Positions 23,111-35,271 of a stretch of 64,000 bases of DNA are shown here, piece after piece. The position numbers and the translations under genes are program-made. Below the pieces are notes generated by a model. It was not told the DNA's origin and searched no databases. It saw only the letters and a program-made list of their open reading frames with translations. Every line of letters starts with the position of its first letter. Positions within the stretch are counted from its first letter, which is position 1. Source of the DNA: Micromussa lordhowensis (lineage: Eukaryota > Cnidaria > Anthozoa > Scleractinia > Lobophylliidae); contig OZ026600.1 in the NCBI GenBank assembly GCA_964020085.1, positions 7,804,448-7,868,447 of the forward strand, written 5' to 3'.

Positions 23111-24315
23111 TGCATTGTTTGCTTGTAAGGTCCTAAAAAATGCAAATTAATCACTGAGAGAGAAAGAAAAACAAACCTTCCATTGTAACGCGAATACAGA
23201 ACAGGCAAACAGTCCCTTAGATTATTTCGATAAATTTTTATAGGGATTTTAGACCATCCAGTTCCCTTATCCTAATTGGTCTTCCCTCTGGCGAAGTTTT
23301 AACAAAGATTTGTCCGTCCATCGTCCATACTTTCGATAATTCTCCGTCTCGCCTCATCCTATTTGCCTCATTAACCATTTTCTTTCTATAGGAGGTCAAA
23401 CTTTCGTAAACTGGTAAATAGAAATCCTATCCTTGGATTCAGGATAATGAGTTTCCGGGAAGAAATTGGGCAGCTTTATATTACGCAAGGTGACCCTCGC
23501 ATTGTACAAACTGGTGTTAGTTTTATAACTTACGAATTTCACCATAGATCGTTTACACTGTCACACAAAAAAATAAATCGAAAACTATCAAGTGGAAAAA
23601 GCAAATAAATTGTGATGTTATAGAAGATGAAAAAATAAGACACTTCTCCAAGTTTTAGCCCTGTGCGTTTCCCCAAACTTGAGATATTCGTCAAAATGTT
23701 TCGCAGAAATTTACAGAGCCCAGTATGAAAACGCCATGTTGGTGTACCTCCATGGTACACCAATATGACGGCCGGAAAATAGTGTAAACATCTGGAACTT
23801 ACTTTGGCTTTCCAGGCGACTGGTTATCAGTACTGAAAAAACAAGTATTTACATAAGCACTTTTCCTAATGCTCTAGCTTCTAACAGGGCTCAAAATCAT
23901 GAGATAAGTATATACTTTTCAACAAATTTGATCGTAGCCTTGTGTCACGCACCTCCATAACCCGGAAATTCAAAATGCTCTGGTTTCCAAACGAAGCACG
24001 CTATTGAGCTGCAAAGTTGTAAACAGACATAAATATGTCACCTCTTATACCTGATGAGGATGAAAACTTTGGTGGATCTTTAGTTCTAGATTTTCAAAAG
24101 TGAAGACGTCACGTGAAAACGATCTATTATCGGCTTGTTCCCCTTTCTGTTCAATTTATGGCTGATCTCAATATCGACAGGGTTTATGGGTGCCTGTAAC
24201 GCCTCCGCCAGTTTAAGCACCACCTCTCCAGTCGATGTATAATTACGCGCTTTCCGGCACTCCGTGGATTTCTAAGGAATTTTTCCTGGTATACTGTTCC
24301 AATTTATCTTGTAAA
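23111..24315. other. Intergenic, no recognised gene
   Basis: This stretch lies between the LINE and the PAN/EGF gene. It has only short ORFs. A direct or inverted GGTGTACC/GGTACACC pair occurs near 23738-23762. No domain or promoter is recognised. Confidence 0.4.
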
Positions 24316-27050
24316 TCATACATATAATTCATAGATTTCGTCTTGCTGCTCGTCCACACGCCTTTTCGCTGCATAAAGTTGTTTTTCAACCCTTGGCACT
24401 GATTGTCCATTACCAATGGACCACATCTGTATCAAGGACAGGCGGTACAAGTTATAGTTCGCATCATTGTTAGTATGATTCACAGGAAAATCAGTGCCGA
24501 AATCTTTCTTTTTGAATAGAGCTTTATTAGCCAAGGAAAATGATTGTATCAACGCCCAAATAAATCCCGATTCTGACTCCATGTCGCAGAAAACAGAAAA
24601 CGCTTGGTTCGCAGAATCAAAGATGAGGTACTTTCCTGATTTCGTAGCTCCGTTCTTGGCAATATCTTCGCAGGTTCTTGGATGTTTTATCTTGTCATCA
24701 CATCGCCGGCCTGTGTGCGTATCGGGGCAGGTACAGTTAAACCGTGTGCTCCGAGGGTCACAAATCTCCTTACATACCCCTCCGTTGGCGCATGGATTGT
24801 CCCGGCAGCATCTGTTCGTACAGCCATGCTTTCCTGGGATGTATTTCTCTCCACTCTATCAAACAAAACGCGAAGAAATGTTTGTGTTTTTTGATAATGT
24901 TGGACTGTAACTTCGAAGCTGCTTTTTGTGACAATACAGTGTTTCTGTGAAGGACCTAAGGGCTGGGAAATTTTGTGTTCTTAAATAATATTCTGGGAGC
25001 GAAGTTAGAGCGTGATAATTCCAAGGGCAAATTTGTGCCCATGCACGTGAGCTAGTGATATTAAATCGCCATTCTCTTTATTGTTCCTCACTAAATCTAG
25101 ACTGTTCACAGTCTCTCTATTTACGCACGCTTAAGAAAATGCGAGAGCGAAGCACGCGGGGGGTAAGGGCAAGGAGGCGAGCGAAACGAGCAAGAAGAAT
25201 AGAGTTTCCTTTCTTTTTGCTCTGGCGTCAAGTTCTCTCGCGAATCCATACATTCAACAATCGAATAAAAATACTAGAAAATAGAGGGCTGTGAACAGGA
25301 CAAAGGAGTCCTACTCGACCATATATGTTAAGCTAAATTCGCCCTACAATACTGTAGAAAATGCGAGAGCGCGGCAAAGGTTAGTTACCTACGATACTTC
25401 CCCTAAACTATTCATAGGTGGTGACATAATTCAACAAGTTAGCTCGGTTAAATCTCTGGGTGTGCATATAGACGAAAACCTTTCATGGACTATACACATT
25501 GAAAAAATAGCCAAGAAAATCGCATCGGGCATTGGAGCAATTAAACGTTGTAGGCCTTTTGTCAACCTAACAATCCTAGAGACCGTTTTCAATGCCTTAG
25601 TTCAATCGTACTTTAATTACTGCAGCGAGGTCTGGGGGCATTGTAACAAAAGTCTTTCGAATAAGCTCCAAAAGTTGCAAAACCGGGCTGCCCGTATTCT
25701 AACCTTCTCCAGTTATGACTCAAGCGCTGATCCTCTTTTTGAGCGACTCAACTGGAAACGGTTGGATATTCAGCGACAAATACAACTGATCACCATGGTT
25801 TATAAATCTATACATGGTCTTGCGCCCAACTATCTTGGTTCTCTTTTCAATAAATATGATCCACCTTATCATCTAAGGAACTCTGAAAACAAACTAGCTG
25901 TTCCATTGCCCCGCACCAATTTCCTAAAAAATAGCTTTAGCTATAATGGTGCAGTTATCTGGAACACCTTGTCCCCTGAATTGCGGCAAGCAAAATCACT
26001 TAAATCTTTTCGAAATGGTTGTCGTGATTTCTTCGTCTGAATCGACAAAACGCACACGGCATCTATGTAAAGCAGAATTTCTTTAGTTTATCTTTCTTTT
26101 ACTAATTAAATTTTTAGACCATGTTTATATAGATCAAAGTAGATTGTAATTTTTAATATTATTTTATCTGATAGATTTACCGTGTTTAAATAAAAATAAA
26201 GTTCAAGTTCAAGTTTAGACTACGAAGGAATATTCATTAAAATCAACCATTTTAATGTCTTCTGAATAAAGCTGAGTAAAGCGCCCGATATTTTTAAGGT
26301 GCACAGGTTTACTAATCAAGTTCGTTTCTGGTCGGATTTGAGCGAGAGGAAGCGATCAACATCATTATGTCTTCTTGACACCTTTCTCCATGAATCCCTG
26401 TCGGTAAATGTGGATTGCTTGTCTACTTTGTTGACAATGCGATGTTTGCATAAAGTACTAGCTTCGGCCGAACTAATACAAGAGCAGATAAACGAGGACC
26501 AAACAACCGACGGGTCATGGAACAAACTTCGAGATAAGAATAAAAAATGGACTGGGAAAACCAGGGAACGAAGGACTGAACAAATGAATGAACCAACGAG
26601 CACACATGACAACAAAGAAAAAAAAAACGAAAGAAACGAAAAAACAAAGATACTTACGGACTAGCTGGCGAATTGATAAAAATGACAGCTCACCTTCACA
26701 ATGTAGCTCCTCGCCAAGTCATAATAATTAACTCCTTGTTTCCATTTCAGCGCTGTTGGCTCCATTTCTTTGTTAACATCGTTTAGTTCACAGTTGTTTT
26801 CTTTCAAGACAGGAAAATAATTCATGGATATACACAAGCAGTCATCTTTACACATCATGTGGCATTGGGCGGCGCTGAGAACTGTCAACCGTCTAAACAC
26901 GTGACCCTCAAAGATGCGGTTGTAGGCGACATCTTCGTCGATAACAAATTTGAAGTTTTGGCAAATAACGTCGCTGTATACGTACGCCTCAATGAAGAGC
27001 GTCAGGTGCGTTACCAAAAACACTGTTTGTAGAAAGCGCAAGGCTCTCAT
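24316..27050 (-). CDS. Secreted PAN/apple-EGF-fibrinogen-like protein, partial gene
   Basis: Exon 1 (27050-26694) starts MRALRF with a signal peptide of about 22 residues, then a PAN/apple-like domain with cysteines in CQNF, AQCHMMCKDDCLCISM and NNCELND. It ends at AAG|GTGAGC. The next exon begins after TTTGATAG at 24855 in the same phase (SGEKYIPGKHGC). It carries an EGF-like domain (NPCANGGVCKEICDP to CTCPDTHTGRRCDD) and a fibrinogen-like start (HPRTCEDIAKNG, KYLIFDS, FCDMESESGF). A possible donor (ATTG|GTAATG at 24414/24413) would leave phase 1. Otherwise the frame stops at about 24316 after unrelated residues. The rest of the fibrinogen-like part was not found. Similar coral proteins are, as I recall, annotated as skeletal organic matrix-like. 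The role is unknown. Exact gene end is uncertain. Confidence 0.75.
25291..26215 (+). mobile_element. 5'-truncated LINE (CR1/L2/jockey-like reverse transcriptase C-terminus)
   Basis: An open frame from 25291 to 26040 encodes about 249 residues typical of the end of non-LTR retrotransposon reverse transcriptases: VKSLGVHIDENLSWTIHIEK, LVQSYFNYCSEVWG, LQKLQNRAARIL, LNWKRLDIQRQ, VYKSIHGLAPNYL, YNGAVIWNTL and LKSFRNGCRDFF. After the stop come an AATAAAGT signal and a tail of AAGTTC units near 26198-26215, the usual 3' microsatellite end. It sits in the intron of the PAN/EGF gene, antisense to it. The frame being intact suggests a fairly recent insertion, but the catalytic part is missing. Confidence 0.85.
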
Positions 27051-27478
27051 ATTGATGCTACCAGAAGAAGATACAAAAGGAGAATAAGTTAGGTGAAAAT
27101 GATTTCCTAACTGCATGCACGTTTTCGAATTTGTCTTCTTTTAAACCATGTTATGAGTAAATAGTCATATAAGGGGCAACCAAGTTGACCGTTGCTCATC
27201 AAAAACGAGGAGGAATATTTTAGAGTTTTAGAGGACGCTCGCAAGGGACATTGCAGTTTTAACCTGGTGATAGAATTCTCAGAACCTGATAAAAATACTG
27301 CAATCTGATTGATTTGATTGTCGCGCTCTATTTAATACTTGGATAGGTGATAATCATGGGATGAGGTCGTTGGCCTCATCAACTCGTAGCTCTCACTCTT
27401 CTCCTTCAGATTTCTAGATGAAGATAAAAAGTGTTCACTCAGTCCCATATGAATTTCAGTCAGACTTTGGCGCCTTTT

Positions 27479-27715
27479 GTGGAGGCGCGGTGGCCTCATA
27501 GTTAGTGCGCTCGACTCCGGGTCGAGCGGTCCGGGTTCGAGCTCTGACCGGGGACATTCTGTTGTGTTCTTGGGCAAGATGCTTTATTCTTACAGTAAGT
27601 AACTCCACGCAGGTGTATAAACGGAGACGGCGAATTTAATGCTGGGGGCTACCCTGAGATGGATAACATCCCATCCAGGAGGGAGTAGAAATATTCCTAG
27701 TCACCATAATGCAGA
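27479..27715 (+). mobile_element. tRNA-derived SINE
   Basis: The head resembles a tRNA: an A-box-like GTGGCCTCATAGTTAGTGCG at about 27490-27510 and a B-box GGTTCGAGCTC at 27534-27544. It is followed by a body with TTGGGCAAGATGCTTTATTC, GGCGAATTTAATGCTGGGGG and GGAGTAGAAATATTCCTAGT. Such bodies belong to SINEs widely distributed in corals, an attribution I make from memory. Several substitutions suggest an old copy. RNA polymerase III transcription of this copy is uncertain. Confidence 0.75.
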
Positions 27716-30161
27716 CTTTTCCTTTACCTTTTGACGCAAGCTAACCTGCCCCATGTATAACATTGGCGCGTTGGACGGTAAGTAAACAAGTATGGCACAA
27801 AAAAGTAGTAGTAGTAACGGGACAGGAACACAAGTAGTAGGCGTAGAGGTTTCGAAATCGTGGAGAAAAAGTAGTTTTAGCTTCTCGTTTCAGTTGTTTG
27901 CAAGTCAATAGTTTACATATACAGAAAACTGTATTTAATTTCACCCAAAGAGGATTCCCTGATGGGAAGCACGAAAGCTCTAAGCGTCGTCATGCATAGA
28001 GGTCGGAAGTTTCATCAAATACGGTGTTAAGTCGTTTTCAATTCTCCAGGCACCCCTACTAATGGGAAAAGTGAACAATTAAGACAATTAAGCGTTTATG
28101 TCTTGGGCCTGTGGCCCGGTGGAAAGAATCCCACATTAAAAAGGCGGAGATGCTCATCGTCTAGTTTAGAATTTTAGTGACGAAAAATAAATATTGTGAT
28201 TGTCTTTAACTTTATTTAATTCTACACATGGAAAATTATTTTCATATAGATCACGCAAAGGCGATTTGCGTTACAGCGTAGCCAAATTTGCTTTCTGAGA
28301 AACAATAGTCACATCTGAAGAAGAACATCGTTACGTGTTTACAGTCTTTGTGAATGAGAATGTGAATGTGAACGTTTATTGACAACTTCCCCAAAGGGGC
28401 TTTTCAGCGTCAATTACAAAGAAATAAACTGGAACATATACTAGTAATAACCACAGGTTAGGAAGTGCGGGCGAGGGCTATGCATGATTTGTTTCACTGA
28501 GGTTAACGAATTCATTGTAAAACAGTGGCGTTGTGTTCTTTTTCCATTTTGGGCATTTATATTTGCAGGGCAATAAAGGGTTGCATAGTGTGGGTGATTG
28601 TTTTCCCTAAAACGAGACAAAGGGACCTAAGAGTGGTTTTACTGACCTTGTGAAACAGTAACACCAGTTTGATTATACACTAGTTCTATTTTGTGTTGGG
28701 TTTGACAAAATGGTTATTTCTTCACGTTGTAAATAAAAAAACTGTTGATTATAAAATGGACATATTGATTTAGTCAAGGTCATTTGATGTAACCCGACAA
28801 CAACAGACACGGACAGGAAACGTTCCGATCACAAGTTCACACGCTCGATTTTGATTGGACGGCGCGCCAGCTATGCATGAGCTGCACGTGATTCTTCGAC
28901 GAAATATACGTCATCCACGTGATAAAATTGTGTTGTGTGCATTCCAATTTATGGACCGCCACTTCTGCATGAACTGCACGTGATTCTTGACATTCTTAGC
29001 TTCAAGAAGGCGAAATTTACATATTATTTGACCCTTCAACTACATTAAAGATCATTGACTATGGAAGGTGAAACAGCTATGCTTTGGTGAGAATTGTCTT
29101 CTGCTTGGTGTTGGGAACGCCTGTGCTCAAATTACTGCTGTTTCGTGTTTGTCTCGCGTGGTCAAAGCGCCTGTGCTAAAATTACGTCCTTTCATTTCAT
29201 TGGTTCTTAGTGTCCCTAAGGACAAATATTTGGAAGGGCGACTTTTTTTGCTAAATTCGAGTCACTGCAAGGCTATATAACTGCCGCGCATGCGTTTGAA
29301 ACCAATGTTGAGATTAGGATTGCGGGCTCCGCTGGTCGCCCGCAACAAGTTATTAAATTACAATTGCAAATTATTAAACTATCGTTCTTCCCCCTTAAAT
29401 TTATCTAAAAGTACCCCTCTAAGCTTATTCCTAAAACTATTGACATCAATGCAGAACTTAATATTATTATTTAAATTATTTCCAGATGTTCTTTCCCGTA
29501 AAACCGTGAACACCAGAAAAACTTTCTGGAATGTTTATTGTTTCGCGACCAATCAGATGTGAGATGAAACCGCCAAACCGCAATACCTTGAAAGGTTTGG
29601 ATTAGCCACGACTTGACACAAAACAACGAGCTGGCTTTTCTTGTAGGACCAGTCCTCAATTTTTACCGTTTTCAAATACTAGAATTGTTCTTTTTCTATT
29701 TCAGCATAGAATAGATATGAGCTGAAGAATAGAAATGAACGATATATTACGGAAAAGATTTTTGAATCGAGCAGACAGGATCAAACACGGCCAATCGCGT
29801 GTCAAGAATTTGACAAGAAAGAATGAGAAAGACTTTACAACTTATTTGGCCACTGAAATGCAATACTATCTTCAGAAATTGATCTTCTTTAAGCTGTTCT
29901 TGCTGCTAGATCGGTCTTCCACCTGTTTTGATGATGGTGGCCTGTAGTTCGCGTTTCGTACATGCCACAATTGCACAGAATGCTGCTGTGTCAAAGCATT
30001 GTCGGCCAAGAACTTCAGACACTCGTATTTGTGTTTTTCGGAAACATGCCTGTCCTGTTTCTGGGCTAGTCTACCAGGATTTTGATTTTGATTTTCTAAA
30101 ATATCAACTTAGTCTACCAGGAGCTTGCCATTTTCTCGGATTTTCTTGCCATAAATAACTT
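27716..30161. other. Intergenic, mostly unrecognised, with a possible LINE tail
   Basis: At about 28345-28470, GTGAATGAGAATGTGAATGTGA is followed by TTTATTGACAACTTCCCCAA. Read on the - strand this is an AATAAA signal plus short tandem units, like the 3' end of a CR1/L2-type LINE. Two similar ATGAGCTGCACGTGATTCTT and ATGAACTGCACGTGATTCTT words occur at about 28875 and 28970. No gene is recognised; ORFs near 29.1-30.1 kb lack domains. Confidence 0.4.
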
Positions 30162-30636
30162 TGTGGGATATAGATCAATTGAAGCCTTTAAGTGCTACTG
30201 TGGTTCTTTGTTGACTCGAGCTTTCGCCGATCTACGGCATCATCAGGGAGGGCGATAAAATATTTGCGCTATGGTTTTAAACGTTGGAGGTGACACTATA
30301 AATTAACATAGTGTAAAGCTAGCCAGTAGTACGCATGAAAACCAATGGTGTGATAAAATGTTCAAAAATATGTGTGAAAACAGTTAATTAAAATAGCTCA
30401 TTAAAATAGAAGATCATTTTCACACATATTTTTGAACATTTTATCACACCATTGGTTTTCATGCGTACTACTGGCTAGCTTTACACTATGTTAATTTATA
30501 GTGTCACCTCCAACGTTTAAAACCATAGCGCAAATATTTTTTCGTCCTCCCTGATAATGCCGTAGATCGGCGAAAGCTCGGAGTCAACAAAGAACCACAA
30601 TAGCACTTTAAGGCTTCAATTGATCTATATCCCACA
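30162..30636. repeat. 475 bp near-perfect palindrome
   Basis: The arms 30162-30380 and 30417-30636 are reverse complements over about 219 bp with only a handful of differences, separated by a 36 bp AT-rich spacer. They end in TGTGGGATATAGATCAATTG and its complement. No target duplication is seen. Each arm carries a motif resembling the core of a hammerhead ribozyme: CTGATGA...GAAA on the - strand at 30246-30222, and CTGATAA...GAAA on the + strand at 30551-30575. The enclosed stem is GCCG/CGGC with loop TAGAT. It may be a foldback element or head-to-head ends of a Penelope-like retroelement. Confidence 0.85.
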
Positions 30637-31369
30637 TCATTACGACATGCTTGCTAAAGGACACATTCAAACGTTTGTTTGGTTTACCTTGTGGCCCTTC
30701 GGTGGTAGCACTACAACTATTCGATAAACCGCTGATGTATCCGACAGGACTATTAATTGCGCGGTCTGGATGGATTATTGCTTCCCATGTTATCTCGTCG
30801 ATTACACTGTACATGACAAAAAATCCACATACAAGTAGCAATGTTCTTCACACAACAACACTGGCCATGGTCTACTACGATGTCAAATCAAAACATGACT
30901 AGTTTTCTTAGAAATCGCCCGATTTTCCATACTTTTGTAATTCAGCCTGCAAATGTAGATACGTTGTAATGCAATTCTTCTAGTTTTGTCAGTTTGGTTT
31001 TCGTGTCAGGCGGTCGCATAGCTTTATAGCATAGCTTTTTTGTTGAATACTTAGTGGCTAGTATCTAGCATCTTATTTGAGCTATATATGTAACGCTACA
31101 CGGATGGAATTAAACAAGCAATCTCACGTGTATAACTAACCTTTGTTCCATTTGGAAGTTATCGAAAACTCGCTGATTCAATAAGTGCCCGAGTTCAGTC
31201 TATCCGCATGAGATCAGTACTTGGTAGACACTGTAATGTAAACAGATCCCATCCATGTATTTCTACTTCCCAAATGCGGCTTTAGCAGTTGTTTACTGCC
31301 CATAAGCAGTATATATATAATATTCTGACTTATAAATTTATTTTCTAGATGCTGCTAAACCCGGCTTGA
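30637..31369. other. Intergenic, no recognised gene
   Basis: Opposing ORFs at 30608-30902 cover the same bases on both strands and touch the palindrome edge. Neither has a known domain. The remainder is AT-rich. Confidence 0.35.
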
Positions 31370-32060
31370 ATTGGGAGAGCATCTGAAATTGATCTTCGTA
31401 GCTCCCTTGGCAAGACACCTTAGCAAATGAATATTATATGAGCGTCTTTTCCTTTTATACTATTCATCTGCTCCAAACGGCCACACTTCTAATATAAACT
31501 GACTTCAATCAGCGATTTTGTCAACGCTTTCACTATAGAGTAGTGTTAGCTATTTAAACATAAAATCGTAGATCCTGGTTGAATCGTTATTGTCAACACA
31601 CTAGTATTCCACTAGTCAAGCTTGAAATTTTAGTATTAACAAAATAAAAGACATTTAAATCGTCACATCGCCGTAGATTTAATTAATTATAGTAATAATT
31701 TGACTCCTGTTTTGAAGCACCGAGGTTGGGTTTTGGTAACATTAAAAATATCAAGATCTGAGTATCATGCTGAGAATCAAACTTATTTTACATAACCCGT
31801 CGATGAAACCACACAATAGTGTGCTGAAAGATCTTTTAACACATTTCACTTTGCAAATTTAAACGACAGATTGTTTTACTTGGATCGTGTGAACTTGGCC
31901 TATACCTTTGACAACAGAGATAAACATTACAGTTTAAACAATTTATTGTTGTTTTTCACAAACCAACACTGGAAGTTTTGCGAGGACGTTTATAGTGAGA
32001 TATTTTGGTAAAACAAGCAATCACAGGGAAGTGCGCTGTGAACTAAACTAAATAAATATA
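31370..32060 (+). repeat. Diverged duplication, copy 1 (partner at 32860-33440)
   Basis: This aligns with 32860-33440 about 1.5 kb downstream in the same orientation. Examples of paired words are CTCCCTTGGCAAGACACCTT with CTCTCTTGGCAAGATATTCT, and GATCGTGTGAACTTGGCC with GATCGTATGAACGTGGCG. No frame is conserved, so it looks like a duplicated non-coding segment or decayed transposon. Confidence 0.55.
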
Positions 32061-32859
32061 AAACAAAGCTGTCCCACCCTGTATAGAAGAAAAAAATCCA
32101 CGAAGTCCACATATTAAGTAGTAAAGTTCACGCCTTAGTACTGAAAGCCGCAGCGGATTAAATTGTTCTTTGCAACTTGGCACTTAGTTCAATCCACCGG
32201 CGAACATCAGTTTACTGAAACATTTAGAGGCCGAGTTGAGTCGCGTGATGGTCAAGTTTCTTTCTTAAGTGTTCCTGGGATTTGAATTATCTAGTGATAT
32301 TTTTATATTTATATTAATTTTTTTTATATATTCGAATGAAGTCGACCCCAACGCAACAACTGCATACTAATTAAACAATACAGCTCAGCCAATCAGATTG
32401 CAGCTCTTTTGTATTAGTATAATAGTAGGATTCTCTGTACTGTATTTAAAGTTATGGTAAAACATAGAACACTAGTGAATCTTCGCTCAAAAGTGGATCC
32501 TGAAGACTTTTTTTCACTCGAAATATGATACGAGTAATTAATAATCTCGTGTCGTATAATTTAAACCTCGCAGAACCTTGTATCAAGAATTCCATTCAAC
32601 AAAATTCAAGCCATTCAGATATCTGCAAACAAACGCCGTTGACAGCCACCTTAAATTTTTGTTGTTGTTTTTTTGTACGAAGCATGTTTTGTTGTACTTA
32701 AGATGTTCGAGCTCATTGTTATAGTAACTGTTCACGTATAGCTGTTATAGGTAAAAAAAAGGAAGTAAAAAATTAAAAGTATCTTAGGTGGTCGTCTTCT
32801 TTTCCTGAGTAGTGTAATTTTCTGCCTTACAGATTAATGATGTAAATGCCAAACGGGCC
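32061..32859. other. Spacer between the two duplicated segments
   Basis: AT-rich sequence between the duplicated copies. No ORF of note, no RNA gene or known repeat is recognised. Confidence 0.4.
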
Positions 32860-33440
32860 CAATCTGGAATGAATCCCCGAAAGCTCTCTTGGCAAGATAT
32901 TCTGGCAAAGGAATATTTTATGAGCAGCTTTTCCTCTTATAACATCAATATGTGGTATATTTTTTCAAAACATTACATTTAATCCCAAATCCTTATTGAA
33001 TCATTCTAGTACTTTCAACATGGTAGTTACCAACTAGTTAAGCTTTTTATTTCAGTATCAACAAAGTAACTGAGAAATTTTAATCTTCATATCGCTGATG
33101 ATCGAGATAATAGCGCTAGTGTCTATAAGTTGCTGTATCAACATGACACCTGCCTTGAAGCTAAGAAGCTAAGTTTCGTTTATTAGCATTAAAAATATCA
33201 AACATATTTTAACTTATCCGTCCCTGAAACCACTCAACAGTGCGCTAAAAGATCTTTCAACAAAGGTTACTGAATTTTTTGTCTGCTTGACACTCAGTTT
33301 GTTGAATACTTTCAGAAACGCTTCTTCACTGACATGGATCGTATGAACGTGGCGCATACCTTTGACAATGAAGAGAAAGCATCAAATATTAAACAATTAG
33401 GAAATAAGCAATCGCTGGAGAGTGTGTTGTGAACTGAAAA
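32860..33440 (+). repeat. Diverged duplication, copy 2
   Basis: The downstream partner of 31370-32060. Order and spacing of conserved words are kept, including AAGCTTTTTATTTCAGTATC and CATACCTTTGACAATGAAGA. Identity is moderate by eye, and no ORF runs through it. Confidence 0.55.
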
Positions 33441-34674
33441 TATTAGATAATAATAAATAAATTTATAGTTTTTAAATATATATATCGCGATATTGGATAC
33501 AACGACGGCATTTCAACGAAACGGTTTCCCGTTTCGGTGCATGTTCAAGTTACAAGTTTTTCATTTAATTTCAATGTTTATAAAACAATCGGAAGCGTCC
33601 AGTTGAGTCTTGCTACAAATTGGCCTTTACAAAAAAACCGTTCAGTTGCGAAAATGCGACGAAGTAGGTAAGAGTTTTCATTAGAATTCCTTTCGCATCT
33701 TCGGATCCCATGCTTTAAGTGATATTATCTGAGGTTGAAAATGTGGGTACGACGATTTTGATGAAACCTGCTCCAGAAGTTGGCCTATATTGAGATATTT
33801 TCAAAGCCAAGTTGGTCCTGTAATCTGACTTTTATTTCAAAAGTTTCATATGGGGGGGGGGGGGGTCCCTCTGGAACATGAAAAATCCTGTTTTTGAAGG
33901 AGTACGTTTGGATCATGTTAAAAACAATCAAATAAAACCCTTTCATTAATTAATTGCATGGTGTGTTTCTGTTGCAAAGGGTCTTTTAGCTCATTCATGC
34001 CGATTTGGCACAAAATTAAGGTTCTGGCAGAGTGGCGCCTGGCACAAGTTTTGGCCAAATTTTGAAAAGAAAACTACCATCCCAAATTACCTGATTTTAG
34101 AAGGTCATATTTCTTTACTGTCTGATTAGCTAAAATTGATACTTATATCAGGAGAGTTACTTCAAAAATTGGCCCAGGAAACTTAATTTGGTTGCTTTCA
34201 AGGCCCATTTTGTAGCACACCATCAGGAAATTAACGCATATTCTATTGCTTAAATAAAACGTATTCGGTTTCTCGCGAGCAATATGTAACTTTCAATATC
34301 TATCCATTAACTTTTGGAACAATTTATGTCGAAACAGGTCAAGACGAAATACCAGTCTCAGGCCAACTTTACGTTAGTTTGTACTTTGTGTATATTAAGC
34401 TTCGTTTACATATTTCCTTTGGAAGACGTGGGTGTTTCGGGGAATTTCAATAGAATTACATAAAAACTTCTTGTTCTATAGTAATAATGTCGTTCTTCAA
34501 TACGTGTCAGGAACTATCACGAGCCAGAGAGAACCGGAAGTTCAAAAATTCGTTCAGTCTGGTTGCTACGGAGTGACGTCATAAGTCGGTCTTGTAGCTA
34601 TCATCGAGCTTGATTTGCGGTTTTATACCGCCGAGTTCGGCAATTAGTTTATCAGCAATAATGTATAAAGTCAT
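33441..34674. other. Intergenic, no recognised gene
   Basis: It contains an ATATAT tract near 33475-33485, a small CGAAACGGTTTCCCGTTTCG palindrome near 33518-33537 and a run of 14 G at about 33853-33866. I see nothing coding. Confidence 0.4.
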
Positions 34675-35271
34675 GTGGAGAGAGGCATGTTTATTTTGAG
34701 GGGCTGGATTACTAGGTTGACGTTTTATGAGGTTGGATTTAATTTAACGCTGGGAAAAGTGCCTTCATTCAGAAGTGTAGGATGGTTGACTTCGATATTC
34801 GACGAGCTGAGCTCGTCGAATGATTCGAGGGATTGGTTCCTCCTCAATTCTAAGGTATGCGGCGTTCCTTTGGCGCGTTTTATGGCGACCAGCCCGTTAG
34901 TTGCAAATTTTCCAGGTGAATTTAGGACGGTCTCACTCGATGGCCCGCAATTGGATCGAGGTGTTTACAAAGATGTTGTTCCTACTGCCTCTTCATTCGG
35001 TGTTGTTTCCGCCATTCTGCCCGAAACCAGACGAAGACATGAAGACGCGTACAGCTGGTTGGTTGACGCGATTAATAGCCTAAAGATAGAGTCAAGACCA
35101 GAGACCAGCGAGAGCAGCGATCGCAAAGACGAAACGACACCCCAAACATGTGCGGATAGCACTACAAATAGCTTCAGTGATATTACCTTAAGGTTACAAA
35201 GAATGAAGACCGAGGTTGTCGCTGTATGCCTGAGTTTTTCTGGGATATATAACATGATTTACGGGTGTTAA
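34675..35271 (+). CDS. Hypothetical ORF running into the 127 bp satellite
   Basis: The frame is open for 198 codons from a GTG; the first ATG is at 34687 (MFILRGWITR), giving about 194 residues. I recognise no domain. The middle (PTASSFGVVSAILPETRRRH, WLVDAINSLK) has ordinary protein composition, and a Ser/Thr/Glu-rich segment follows. The last 16 or so residues are encoded by the beginning of the tandem array, so the natural 3' end may be a splice donor before about 35220. A 10 bp perfect inverted repeat TTCGACGAGC/GCTCGTCGAA lies inside. It may be an exon of a larger gene or chance. Confidence 0.3.
   Translation: MERGMFILRGWITRLTFYEVGFNLTLGKVPSFRSVGWLTSIFDELSSSNDSRDWFLLNSKVCGVPLARFMATSPLVANFPGEFRTVSLDGPQLDRGVYKDVVPTASSFGVVSAILPETRRRHEDAYSWLVDAINSLKIESRPETSESSDRKDETTPQTCADSTTNSFSDITLRLQRMKTEVVAVCLSFSGIYNMIYGC

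Noticed and set aside
24494..24950. Overlapping + strand ORFs of 68-138 codons
   Set aside because: They lie opposite the EGF/fibrinogen-like exon, whose - strand frame has clear domain motifs.
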